A DNA stretch of 48,819 nucleotides, taken from Candidatus Treponema equifaecale (lineage in GTDB: Bacteria > Spirochaetota > Spirochaetia > Treponematales > Treponemataceae). A program made the translations under genes and the position numbers. Below the pieces are notes generated by a model. It worked only from the letters and a program-made list of their open reading frames with translations, ran no database searches and had not been told where the DNA came from. Of the stretch, positions 1 through 10,100 are shown piece after piece. The stretch's first letter is position 1; every line of letters starts with the position of its first letter. Where the stretch lies: NCBI GenBank assembly GCA_018064905.1, contig JAGHUJ010000009.1, forward strand, positions 1 to 48,819, written 5' to 3'.

Positions 1-427
1 CAATATCATCAATATTGTTTAAAGAGGTTTTAATTAGCTCTAACAACTTTGCTTTTTCGGATTTTTTCCATTTATCATTTTCGTTTCCTGTTTTGTAAAT
101 AGCCCAATAACCAAAAGTACCAAGGCTCCATCCGCCTTCATTAAAATCAAATGCAGTGAATTCCTTTTGCTTCTTAAAATAGTTAAAAGCCTTTTCACAA
201 TCAAATTTACTCAAATATCCATTTGACTCAATATGGAATTCCAAAGTACCTTCTGTTGTAAATTCAAGATGGAAGCAGTCTCCTACATCATTGTTTCCAA
301 CCTGCACGTGAAACCAGTTTTCTTCGTCGTCATCAATATTAGACACGACTTCTCTATCATCAAGTTTTTCCCTCTTTAAGAAACTTAAAAAATCAAATTT
401 CAAATTTCTATCTGCTTCTAAATACAT
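1..427 (-). CDS. Unknown protein, C-terminus cut by the window edge
   Basis: The reading frame is open from an ATG at 427 to the left edge, giving 142 codons with no stop. A strong ribosome binding site (AAGGAGAT) lies just upstream of the ATG, which supports a real gene. The visible protein starts MYLEADRNLK, is acidic in its first third (DDDEE near residue 33) and rich in aromatic residues, with a GGWSLGTFGYW stretch near residue 98. No signal peptide or membrane segment is seen. I do not recognise the family. It is divergent from the XRE regulator at 524, and a duplicated inverted repeat lies in the shared intergenic region, so it is probably controlled by that regulator. It could be the effector or immunity half of a small regulated module; this is inference only. 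Confidence 0.75.
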   Translation of the reverse strand, partial: MYLEADRNLKFDFLSFLKREKLDDREVVSNIDDDEENWFHVQVGNNDVGDCFHLEFTTEGTLEFHIESNGYLSKFDCEKAFNYFKKQKEFTAFDFNEGGWSLGTFGYWAIYKTGNENDKWKKSEKAKLLELIKTSLNNIDDI

Positions 428-460
428 ATAATCTCCTTTTCGCATAGTCTTATTGCCAGC

Positions 461-524
461 AGCAACTACAATATTGCTATTATTTTATTCTACAAAATTC
501 CTTTTAGCAACATTATTTTTGCTA
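461..524. promoter_or_regulatory. Pair of AGCAA-N8-TTGCT operators
   Basis: Two inverted repeats with the same half-sites and the same 8-base spacer lie 45 bases apart, at 461-478 and 506-523. The second extends to TAGCAA/TTGCTA (505-524) and runs into the ATG of the XRE gene. The pairing suggests two dimers of the adjacent XRE protein binding the divergent promoter region, with autorepression by blocking its own start. Binding is inferred; the symmetry is directly visible. Confidence 0.6.
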
Positions 525-841
525 TGAGCAAAATTGTAGAAACTTTGGGAAACAACATCAGATCATTAAGAAAAAGTTATGGCTGGACTCAAGAACTGCT
601 GGCAGAAAAATCGGATATATCAGTTCCATTTATGACACAAATTGAACTTGGCAGAAAATCCGCATCACTTGAAGTTGTTGAAAAAATTGCTCAGGCCTTA
701 AATGTTTCATACGAAAGACTCTTTAAAACAGATTTTTCTGAAAACAAAGACTTAAATTCAACTCTAAGCATTTTTGAAAATGAACTCATAGATGTACTTA
801 CTACAAAAATTCACGAAAAATTTGATTCTTTGTCTTTATAA
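524..841 (+). CDS. XRE-family HTH transcriptional regulator
   Basis: This 105-residue protein has a classic Cro/C1-type helix-turn-helix in residues 8-65. Visible marks are LGNNIRSLRKSYGWTQELLA, then SDISVPFMTQIELGRKSAS as the recognition region, then LEVVEKIAQALNVS. The last 35 residues are acidic and probably helical, and may serve dimerisation. The ATG at 524 is not preceded by a Shine-Dalgarno sequence and overlaps the downstream operator, so translation may be weak or the transcript may have a very short leader. It is divergent from the unknown gene at 1-427 and is the likely binder of the two inverted repeats between them. It resembles stand-alone controllers of restriction, toxin-antitoxin or phage-like modules; the target is not known. 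Confidence 0.9.
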   Translation: MSKIVETLGNNIRSLRKSYGWTQELLAEKSDISVPFMTQIELGRKSASLEVVEKIAQALNVSYERLFKTDFSENKDLNSTLSIFENELIDVLTTKIHEKFDSLSL

Positions 842-1202
842 CTTTATGCAGTGCAGATGCTGAATCAAAACGAAATCAAAAAGAAATGGATAACTTTTTC
901 AGTCTAAAACCTAAAAACTTCTTGTTTTAAGGAAATTTTTCAGTATAAGACTGAAAGATATGAATGACGGAATTGATTTTTCAAGGTCAGTTTGGACATT
1001 CACAAAAAGCCGTAGCATCTGTTCTTGAAAACATTGTGCATCTTGAACTCAACGCGAAAGGGATTGGAGTGGTGCCGAAGGCAATGTTTTTGCGGCGGTT
1101 GAGCCTGGTCGAAACCAGAGCAAAAACATCGTAGCGAAAGCGCAGCCACGCAAAGCCCGCCCCTGTGCCAGAGGCACAGGGGTTCGCTCTTAAAAATAAA
1201 AT
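842..1202. repeat. Gene-free gap with composite palindromic repeats
   Basis: I see no convincing gene here. A small hairpin TTTCAGT/ACTGAAA sits at 938-956. From about 1040 the sequence becomes GC-richer and repeat-like. A nested palindrome has outer arms ATGTTTTTGC (1084-1093) and GCAAAAACAT (1120-1129), and an inner GGTT/AACC stem (1097-1116) closes the core GAGCCTGGTCGAAA. A second perfect 10-base hairpin is CCCCTGTGCC/GGCACAGGGG (1160-1182). Open frames across this part are products of the repeat. Confidence 0.6.
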
Positions 1203-1244
1203 TTGACTCATACAGAATAAGATATTATACTAATAACATCTTAT
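1203..1244 (+). promoter_or_regulatory. Sigma-70 promoter and operator of the toxin-antitoxin pair
   Basis: TTGACT (1203-1208), a 17-base spacer and TATACT (1226-1231) form a near-consensus promoter. A perfect inverted repeat ATAAGAT (1217-1223) and ATCTTAT (1238-1244) straddles the -10 box, as expected for autorepression by the antitoxin or toxin-antitoxin complex. A strong ribosome binding site (AAAGGAG) follows before the ATG at 1261. Confidence 0.75.
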
Positions 1245-1260
1245 AACAAAGGAGTTCCAG

Positions 1261-1575
1261 ATGTCATCAATCACAGTTAATGTAAATCAAAACGACAAAG
1301 ACACTTTTTCAACCGTTTGCGAAAATCTTGGAATGAATATTTCTACGGCCATAAATATTTTCATAAAGGCAGTCAACCGATGTAACGGCATTCCTTTTGA
1401 AGTTACAAACAACAAAAAAGACTTTTATTCAGAATCAAATATCTCCCACATCAGGAAGGCTTTTGAAAATCTTGAAAATGGTTATGGAAAAGTGATGAAA
1501 ATTGCTGAATCCGGTGAAGCTGTCATGGAAACAAACAATGAACGAAACCCAACTTTCTACAACATCAATCACTAA
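1261..1575 (+). CDS. RelB/DinJ-family antitoxin
   Basis: This 104-residue protein has an N-terminal ribbon-helix-helix of the RelB/DinJ type: a short beta strand (SSITVNVNQ), then LGMNISTAINIFIKAVNR, typical of DinJ helix 2. DinJ-type proteins bind their own operator through this fold and neutralise the toxin with the C-terminal tail. The start is fixed by AAAGGAG eight bases upstream. The toxin gene begins inside it in another frame (38-base overlap), so the two are translationally coupled. Control is probably through the inverted repeat on the -10 box. The family assignment is firm; the exact subfamily (RelB or DinJ) is not. Confidence 0.88.
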   Translation: MSSITVNVNQNDKDTFSTVCENLGMNISTAINIFIKAVNRCNGIPFEVTNNKKDFYSESNISHIRKAFENLENGYGKVMKIAESGEAVMETNNERNPTFYNINH

Positions 1576-1840
1576 AATTGTCTGGGATTTGGAAGCCTGG
1601 AACGATTACTGCAAATTCAAGACAGATGGAGAAAAAAAGACCGTTACCAAAATAGACAGATTAATATCCGATATTTTGAAAAACGGTCTTGAAACAGGTT
1701 TGGGCAAACCTGAAAGATTGAAATATGATTTGAACAGTCTGTTTAGCCGTGAAATCTCTGGGCCTGACAGACTTGTTTATTATCAAAAAGATGATGCACT
1801 GATGATAGTTCAGTGTAAAACCCACTATGATAAGGTTTGA
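1538..1840 (+). CDS. yoeB: YoeB/Txe-family mRNA interferase toxin
   Basis: The family cleaves mRNA in the ribosomal A site. The start is taken at the ATG at 1538 (100 residues); a TTG at 1502 would add 12 residues unlike the family. Recognisable YoeB marks are IVWDLEAWNDY near the N-terminus, GLGKPERLK (the catalytic Glu), SREISGPDRLVYY (the catalytic Arg) and THYDKV at the C-terminus, which supplies the His-Tyr pair. The frame is intact and all expected catalytic residues are present, so the toxin looks functional. The gene overlaps the antitoxin gene and ends 4 bases from the convergent pyrF stop. YoeB usually pairs with YefM; pairing with a DinJ-like antitoxin is a plausible mix-and-match combination. 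Confidence 0.9.
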   Translation: MNETQLSTTSITKIVWDLEAWNDYCKFKTDGEKKTVTKIDRLISDILKNGLETGLGKPERLKYDLNSLFSREISGPDRLVYYQKDDALMIVQCKTHYDKV

Positions 1841-1844
1841 GCCG

Positions 1845-2780
1845 TTACAGTCCCAATTCCTTCTTAGCTCCGAGCAAATCTTCTTTGCTTGCAACACTGG
1901 CTCTTCCTGCGGCATCTGCGATGTCTGCCATTGTCAAAGTGCCTGCTGCCATTTTTTCTGACAAAACTGCATCTTTTTTCCATGCACACAAAATTCCGCG
2001 GCTTGAGTTTACTGTTCCGCCGGCTTTGTCCAGCAATGTTGCGGCGATTCTTGCTGCCCCTCCCTGAGCACCGTAACCTGGAATCAAAAAGAAAATTTCA
2101 GGATATGCGTCACGGAGCATTCTGGCATCGCTTTCTTCTGTACAACCAACAACTGCACCGATTGGCGAGCAGGTCTGGTCTGGGTAAAGAGCCTTGAATT
2201 CTTCTGCAATGCGTTTAAGTTCGCCGCCAGTTTTGTCCAGAACACGACCGCCGGCTTTGAGTTCCTGCTGTTCAATGTCTACCATTCCAGGATTTGAAGT
2301 TCTCAGCAGTACAAATGCTGCTTTTCCGCCCATTTCCGGCTTTGAATATTCAGAGAAAGGTTTGAGGGTGTCAAAACCCATGTATGGATTAATTGTGATG
2401 ATGTCAGTTTCAAAATCAGAACCTTTTCCAAGGTGAGCACGGGCATAAGCTTTTGCTGTGTCGGCAATGTCACCGCGCTTAATGTCGCTGATAACAACAA
2501 GACCAGCTTCCTTTACAGCCTTGATTGTTTCAACATACGCCTTAAGACCTTCGATTCCCATTGCTTCATAGTATGCAATCTGAACCTTACAGCAGCAGGC
2601 AGACTTGTCGGCAGAAATTCTTTTGATGATTTCCTTGTTATAAGCAAGAATTGCCTCAGCAGGTGTTTTATATGCCTTCAAAACAGATTCAGGCAAGTAA
2701 GAAGGATCAGTATCCAAACCAACGCAAAGCGGACCGTTTTTTTCACAAAGCTCTTTGAGCTGTTCCATGTAATGTTTCAT
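1845..2780 (-). CDS. pyrF: Orotidine 5'-phosphate decarboxylase
   Basis: The enzyme converts OMP to UMP, the last step of de novo pyrimidine synthesis, in the cytoplasm. The 311-residue length fits the longer type 2 family. Substrate and catalytic signatures are CVGLDTDP (19-26) and SDIKRGD (98-104), which holds the Asp-x-Lys-x-x-Asp catalytic array. A late glycine-rich phosphate-binding segment (FLIPGYGAQGG) is also present. The ATG at 2780 has no clear ribosome binding site; an in-frame ATG four codons later is possible. The gene stands alone, convergent with the toxin gene, while pyrB, pyrI and pyrC lie about 20 kb away in this window. Confidence 0.95.
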   Translation of the reverse strand: MKHYMEQLKELCEKNGPLCVGLDTDPSYLPESVLKAYKTPAEAILAYNKEIIKRISADKSACCCKVQIAYYEAMGIEGLKAYVETIKAVKEAGLVVISDIKRGDIADTAKAYARAHLGKGSDFETDIITINPYMGFDTLKPFSEYSKPEMGGKAAFVLLRTSNPGMVDIEQQELKAGGRVLDKTGGELKRIAEEFKALYPDQTCSPIGAVVGCTEESDARMLRDAYPEIFFLIPGYGAQGGAARIAATLLDKAGGTVNSSRGILCAWKKDAVLSEKMAAGTLTMADIADAAGRASVASKEDLLGAKKELGL

Positions 2781-2862
2781 ATAGAAGATTTTATCATAAA
2801 ATTTGAGAGTTGTCAGTTGGGAAGATGGAAGCAGTTAAAAATGAGTTGAAAATTGGTTGAAA

Positions 2863-2899
2863 TGCGTGTAAAAAATAAAATTCATTGTTTTTACACGCA
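2863..2899 (-). terminator. Hairpin terminator after the carbonic anhydrase gene
   Basis: A perfect 12-base stem, TGCGTGTAAAAA (2863-2874) and TTTTTACACGCA (2888-2899), has a 13-base loop. It lies 29 bases after the carbonic anhydrase stop. The A/T base of the stem gives a T-rich tract on either strand, so it may act in both directions. Confidence 0.6.
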
Positions 2900-2927
2900 A
2901 CTGTTTGTTTTCCAGAAAAGCTATTTT

Positions 2928-3539
2928 CTATTCCAGCCAGAAAACTTCGCCAGTTTCAATGTCATAAATTGCACCAACAACCGTTACCATTTCACCAAAT
3001 TCTTTCTGAACTTCACTGACAACTGCCCTTGTGTTCAATTCTACAGCCTTTGCATAGTCTTTTTCATCACCAATAGCTGCTTTAATGTCATCTGTAAGAT
3101 AGTGGATATAGCCTTCTACAGGAACTTCTTCCAAAGCTGCTCCTACTGCACCACAATTAGTATGACCAAGAATCACAACAAGTTTTGTTCCCAAATGTTC
3201 TGCTGCATATTCAATGCTTCCAAGCTGCTGCGGATCCACAACATTTCCTGCAACACGAATTGTAAAAATGTCACCGATTCCGCAAGAAAAAATGCTTTCT
3301 GGAACGGCTCTTGAATCAGAACAGGTAATTACAGTTGCATAAGGATGCTGACCATTTTTAGCTGTATCCCTTCTGCGGGCTGGAGAAATATCACCTGAAC
3401 CTTTTTTTGCCTTAATGAATTTTGAATTTCCTGTTTTCAAATTGTTGAGAGCTGTAGCAGCATCTACGGTTTTTCCGCCGTGAGCAAATACAAAACTGCC
3501 AGCAATCAATGCTATTGCAATTACCAAAATCTTTTTCAT
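2928..3539 (-). CDS. Exported beta-class carbonic anhydrase
   Basis: This enzyme interconverts CO2 and bicarbonate with a zinc ion. The start is the ATG at 3539 (203 residues) after a GTGAGG ribosome binding site. A hydrophobic signal peptide covers residues 1-19 (MKKILVIAIALIAGSFVFA), so the protein is predicted to be periplasmic, unlike the usual cytoplasmic form. The four beta-class zinc ligands are visible: Cys73 and Asp75 in ITCSDSR, then His126 and Cys129 in ILGHTNCG. The Asp-Arg pair of the active site (D75, R77) is also present. It is a single-gene unit with a terminator hairpin. A plausible role is bicarbonate/CO2 balance for carboxylating fermentation; this is inference. Confidence 0.93.
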   Translation of the reverse strand: MKKILVIAIALIAGSFVFAHGGKTVDAATALNNLKTGNSKFIKAKKGSGDISPARRRDTAKNGQHPYATVITCSDSRAVPESIFSCGIGDIFTIRVAGNVVDPQQLGSIEYAAEHLGTKLVVILGHTNCGAVGAALEEVPVEGYIHYLTDDIKAAIGDEKDYAKAVELNTRAVVSEVQKEFGEMVTVVGAIYDIETGEVFWLE

Positions 3540-3622
3540 AAAAAACCTCACAAAATAAATATTTAACAAATATGTCCTGAATCAGCAGGCTATGTCCAGC
3601 ACCACGCAATTTACAAGAGCTT

Positions 3623-4027
3623 CTAGTTTTTACAGGTTTCACTCGCCTTTCTTTCTTCGATGGCATTTATGCAAACTGAACAAGCGGCATCACCTGTAAT
3701 GTTAACTGTTGTTCGTACCATATCCAGAATTCGGTCAATTCCTGCAACAAGAGCAATTCCTTCCAGTGGAAGTCCAACACTTTCAAGAACCATGGAAAGC
3801 ATGATTACCCCAGCACCTGGAACGCCGGCTGTACCGATTGAAGCCAGAGTTGTTGTAAGGATGATGGACATTTGCTGTGAAATGTTAAGATTTATTCCGA
3901 AAATCTGTGCGATGAAAATTGCGGAACATTTTCCACTTTTGCTATGCCATTCATTGTAATATATTATGGTCATTAAAACCAACGGATATTCCATAATTGA
4001 AAACAGTTTCCGCATAAAGTCCTGCAC
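3623..4027 (-). pseudogene. Remnant of a dicarboxylate/glutamate:cation symporter
   Basis: The last 100 residues match the C-terminal part of the DAACS family (GltP/DctA type): FIAQIFGINL, then LASIGTAGVPGAG, then GIDRILDMVRTTVNITGDAACS, which holds the conserved substrate and cation site. Full-length members have about 400 residues with eight helices and two hairpins; only 134 codons are open here. The N-terminal piece (FMRKLFSIMEYPLVLMTIIYY) vaguely resembles a helix 2 segment joined directly to the C-terminal region, suggesting a large internal deletion. The missing helices make it non-functional as a transporter. Confidence 0.75.
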
Positions 4028-4111
4028 CTTTTTCTTTTCGCCTAGAATTCTGAACTAGTCTGAGTTACAATTATAATGGAATATTTTCTGTAAATGCGGA
4101 GTAAAAATTTT

Positions 4112-7100
4112 ATGAAAAAAAGTGTTTTTAATTTTGCCCAGAAAGCTTTGTCTTGTTGGATCTTAGGTCTGATTGTTGCTTTGACTGGCTGCGACAATTT
4201 TCTTGAAGGCATTGATTTAAAAGAAAGCATTGATTCTAAAGTTCAATATATGAGTGCTGAATCAAACACTGTGCTCATTCAGGCTGCAGAAAACACTGGT
4301 ACTCCTGTTCCATCTGGTAATGTTCCTGTAAAAATCGGATATGAATTTGAAGTGAAGTTTACAGAAAATTCAGAATACTGTTTCTTAAATTGGGTTGCAG
4401 AAAATGAGAAAAATGAAATCCTTGGATCAGAGGTTGTGTCTTTTTCAGATTCAAAAGCCTTGTTCACAAAAGTCACTGTAGCAAAAAATATTTCTGGAAT
4501 TAAGATTGTTCCAAATTGTGTAAAGCGAATCAGTCTTGCAAATGAACCAAGTCCAAAATGGGAATCAAAGGGAGTGAGCAGAGACCGCTCGATTACAGTT
4601 CAGTTCACAAAAAAACCGGCTTTGGCTTCTTTTGTTTTTAGTGAAGATGAGATTCCTGCAAATGCAACTGCAAAAAAAGATGTAAACGAAAATATCTATG
4701 CATATATACTGAACGAAAGAACTTATTTTAAGAACATTTCGATTACAAATGAGGCGGACATTTCTCTGGCAGAACACTTTAAAGCTCCTGAAATCAAGGA
4801 TAATCTTCTGCTGGTGGAAGTTGAAAAATCAAAACCAATTGAAATCGAAGTTGGTGAAACCTTCAAAACAATCAAAGTAACACTGGGAGCAGACATTCAG
4901 GATGAAAGTGGAGTCAGAATGAATGTTGATAAAGTCTGGAACTACAGGATTACAGAAGCAACCGATGAAAAAGCCAATATTATTTTTCCACAGGGACAAG
5001 GAACCAATGCCGAGGAAGGACGAGTTGGCGCAATTTCCAAAGAATACAGCATCGGCCAGACAATTGCTCTTTCTTTCACAGAAAATGCAGGCTATCAGTT
5101 TGTAAAATGGTCTTATGATGATTCCATTGTCGCAATAGCAGATGAAAAAAATATTTCAACTACGGTTGTGGTCAAAGAAAAATCGGACGCAACAGAAATT
5201 ACGGCTGTCTGTGAACCACGGTTACGAGTCACAGAATTTTCACCTGTAAACAATGCTGAAAATCCAACCGTTAGTAAAAACTCATCAATAATAATTTCTT
5301 TCAATAAAAACATTCCATCAGATGATGCAGATCTGGCCCAGCTTAAGAACATTAATATTTCTATTGGTGGAGCACTTATAAAAAACACTTTTGAAGAGCC
5401 TTTAATTGACGGAAATACAATCACATTCAAGGCTTCTACAGAAAATCTTCTTGATATTCCAGAAGGTCAAACAAAAATAATTACGGTTTCCGTTCCTGCT
5501 GATTTTTATTACAAGCTGGAGGATGGAACAAAAATTTTTTATGGAGAAAACGGTGCTGCCTTTGACTACAAGGTTGATTATACAACTCTTTCAAAAGCGG
5601 AGATTAATTTTGCGGCAACAGAAAACAGCGGTACTATAACTCCCTCTGGAACTGGAAACAAATATTCAATAGGCCAAGAAATTCAGCTGAAATTCGAACT
5701 TGAGCCGGGATACATTTTTAATGGATGGACAGTCACTTCCGGCGGTACAGAAGTGGCAGAATCAAAAATCAAAATTGCAGACAAAACAAGTCCAAATACA
5801 AAACTTTACATTTACGATGCAGTTCCCGCAGTTATTGTAAAGGCTAATTGTTCTGAAAAACTTTCTCTGGTAAACAAGCCTGATCCAAATAATGTAAAGC
5901 CTAAAGACAGTGATATTGTTATTACTTTTAACAAAGCGCTGGATTCAAGCTGCGAGTCATTGCTGAACAAAATCAAAGTAAGCATCAACGGATCAAATGT
6001 TGATTCCAATTTTGAACAGCGAAGTTTGGATGGCAAAACAATCACCTTAAAAAACACAAGGCTCCTTGATGTGACAGGCTCTGATGTAAAGACCGTAACA
6101 GTTACAGTTCCTGCAGTTTTCTTCTATGTTAATGGTGATAATAATGTAAAAATGGAAGAAGAAGATTCATTTGATTATAAGGTTGATGCTACAACGACTG
6201 CCAGAGCAAAAATTGATTTTGAAGTTGTAGACGGAAAAACTGGAACAGAAATTACAGGCGGTAATGCAGGTACTCTGAATGTTTCTAATCATGAAGAATT
6301 TTATATTGGACAGTCGCAATCTTTGGTGCTGGATGTAAAAAAAGAATTTCAGTTCTATGGCTGGGAAATTGTTGATGCTTCTGGAAGCATTGTTCCTTCA
6401 ACAACATTAAAACTAAATTCATCTGAAGCTTCTACTGAATTGATTCTGAACGAAGCTTGTAGTGACATAAAAATAAAAGCAGTTGTTTACAGACGACCTT
6501 CTGTGGTTGAATATGGACCAAAATCAGCAAATGCCAATGAAGAATTCGCAAAAGACAATCCGATAAACATAAAATTCGGATGCCCAATTGCTGATGGTGT
6601 TGAAAATAACATTCAGGTCTCATATTCAAATGGAAACATTGTCAAAGATATTTATTACAACACATCGGTTTCTTCAGATTCAGTCAGCTCTACGGTTACT
6701 CTTTCAAGCATAAAGTATCTTTCTTTGAACAACCTGTACGAAATTATAACAGTAACTGTTCCCCATGACAAAATCTATTACTTTGCCAATGATAACAAGA
6801 CAAAGATTTTTATGGGCGATGAAGATTTTGAGTGGTCATTCAGAATTAACAATAAGACAACTGAAAAAGTTGATCTTCGATTCATAATCGATGATAAATC
6901 AGAATCTACAGTAACAGGCTATAAAGTCAACAATACTTTGCTTTCTACAGGTTCAAAGGAAACCTTCAATATTGAGCAGGAGATTTCTTTGCAGTATCCG
7001 TTGACAGATGGCTATGGTTTTGAGGGTTGGAAACTTGAATCTGCAACTTCTGGTTATACAGTGGAACCAGCTGGCTATGTAAAGTCAGGAAAAATTCATG

Positions 7101-10100
7101 TAAAAAGTGGTACAAGTGATTATTTAGTTTTATCTGTTAATGAAGAAGACTTTACCAAAGCATCCATAAAAGTATTGGGCGGAATTGGAAATGGCTTGGA
7201 ATTGTATGGCGTTACAGTATCTGCAAAAGATAACCTGTTACCACTAATTACAGATATAAAACCTGATTATTTTTCAACTGGTGTAGAATGTGATTCTCCT
7301 ATTAAAATTACATTTAATAAAGCAATTGATATTTGGTCGGTAGATTTTGGAATTGGTGCGGCTATCCAGATTGTAAATCCAGCAAATGAAAATGAACATT
7401 TTGAGGAATATTTTAATCCACCTGTCTGGAATTCTGACAGTACAGAACTAACAATCAAACCAAAATATTCAATACTTGATTTGTTCAGCAATAAATCAAG
7501 CACAGTTAACCTGCAGATTAAAATTGATACAGAATCTATTTGTGATGCAGCTGACAGAACATTAGTAAATAAAAATTCTACAAAAATTTATAGAATCAAT
7601 AATTCTATAGAGACAGACGCTCCTGTTATTACCAAGCTGAACCTATATTTACCGGATTTCTATGATGCTAACTCAAATAACAATGTTACAGAGTTACGAA
7701 GCATCAGTATGGGTAATACAGAAGATGAAATCAAGAATAGTTTAGTATATGCCCGAATCCACCATGCACAGGATTATGTATATATCGATTGTGAAGCACT
7801 TGATGAAGGAACTGGTGTTGCAACAATAAAAATTTCAGAAAAGGTAATAGAAAGTAATGGCTCAGGAACAGGCAGAACAAGAGAAAATACTTTTAGCTTT
7901 ACAAACAAAGGAAATGGAGTCTATTCATTAAATCCATCTAAAAACTCTGCATATTACAAATACAATATTCAGTCTCCACAGGACGGACTTATAGAACTTG
8001 AAATTTCTGTTATTGATCAAGGTGGATCAGAATCTGCAAAGCAGTATTTTTATGTAATAAAAGATACTGTTCTTGATGAAACTCAGATTAAACCTGATGC
8101 TGAAACACGTAGCTTTACTGAAACTGGACCATATAATCAGATAACAAATGATGTTATAACTAAAGAGAATTTCATAAGACGTATAAATAGTAATGGAACT
8201 GATACAGTTACTTTAAATTTTTCACAAAATGCTAAAGATGCTTTCTTTGGGACAAGAACTGATGTTGTAAGTATTAAGGCATATTACAGCTATGATATAA
8301 ATAACATTAATACTGAAATTCCTAACAGTTCAAATGATAATACAATAAGAACATTCTCTTTTAATAGGAATCCATCAAAGAATACATTTATAAAATATTG
8401 CATTTCCGACAAAGTTGGTAATGAAAAAGAAGTAATACGTGCCATTCCTAGAAATGCAAACATAACAAATTTAATCGATACTACGAAAACAACATCAAAT
8501 AAGTATATTGACCCAGATGATCCTAATGGAAAAAAATATAGCTTGATATATGGAGCAAAACAATTTGAGATTTCTAATAATAAAGAAATTGAATCTGCTG
8601 TTAATCAAATAAATGCTGATAAACATGACTATTTTTATATTTATACATTCACACCAACTCTTGAAGAATCAGAAAATCCTCAATTCTACATGAACAATTA
8701 TTCTAGTGAGAATGGGTCGGAAAACCCTTTTGCTTATGATATAAAAATATCCGGTGGTGATGAAAACCATCCAAGTGGTGAAATTATTGGAAGTAGAACT
8801 GAAGGCGTTTATAGAATATATATTGTTCCATATTTTAGTTTTGCTGAACGCAGGTATTATGGAACAATAAGTGAACCGTTCATTTATTTACATAAAATAA
8901 CGTCATCTGTAGCAACTGAATCCTTAACATTCTATTTACCAAATAGTCCTGTTACTTGTTCTGTAGCACCAGCTGAAAAAAGCACAGGAAAACGTGACTT
9001 AACTATAAGCATGGAATTAACGGATGAACAGATTACGAAGGCAAAAGAAAAACAATTATCTTATTTTTATAATGTGATCTATCCAACTACAACTACGCCA
9101 AAGGATAATTACTTTGAAGCCAATATCGAAGGTTCTACAAATATTTCAGTACCAAGTGGAAATAACGTAGAAATTTCTGTCATGGTCAGAGATTCATTTG
9201 GAAATCAAGAAATCCTTGAAAATTCAAAAAAATTACCACTGGATCTGACAGAAGATAATATTCCACCATACCTTAATTCACTAAACTATACGTCTACTCA
9301 ACTTGGTCAGGTTATCACAAATCTAACATCCCGAAGAAGCGGTTATCTCACTTTATCTTATAGCGTCGAGACCGGTGATAATGATATTCGAAGTGCAAAT
9401 TACACAGGAACACCTACTGATAATGGAACTGCAGGTTTGTATAAAAATAGAAATGGAGAATATGAATTCAATTATTACTTCTTAAAGAATCCATTAAACA
9501 AAAATCTTGCTATCCCATACACAAAAAAAGATATTGAGACTTTAACTCCTTATGTCTTTACTTATACAGAGGCTGTAAAAGAAACCAATATTTTGAATTT
9601 ACCGATAGATTCAGCAAGTCTTGAACCTGGATACTATACATTAGTCGTAGACTTAAAAGATGCTTTAGGCAATGAGAAAATCGAAACCCTTATTTGTTAC
9701 GCTCCTGAATGCATATATGATAAAAATGTGTCAGTTGATATAGATGACAATGATAAAATTAATTTTACCATCAACAATAATTCAAACATTAATTATCAGC
9801 TCTCACTTGACTACATAAATCTTAATGATAAGGGAAGAATGATAAACTGGGGCTTACGAAAAAGATTTTTTCATACTGATTTTGATATAGGCACTGAAAA
9901 GACGCAATTAAAACTAGGCAGCAGGCTTAATTGCAGTACTAATTCAAGTGGAACTGAATATTCAGATAAAACTTATTCACGCAAAGCTTTTACAGGTAAG
10001 ACTTTTTATCGCATAAGCCTCTCAGAAACACCAAATGGACCTTATACAGCTTTCTACAAAAAAGTATATTTCTGTCCGGATTATATCAAAGATAAATCAC

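Noticed and set aside
987..1211. Open frame on the minus strand in the gap before the toxin-antitoxin pair
   Set aside because: It is read through the palindromic repeats, has no ribosome binding site, and its translation looks random.
3623..4027. Intact small membrane protein
   Set aside because: The sequence is clearly the C-terminal part of a 400-residue transporter family and lacks most helices.
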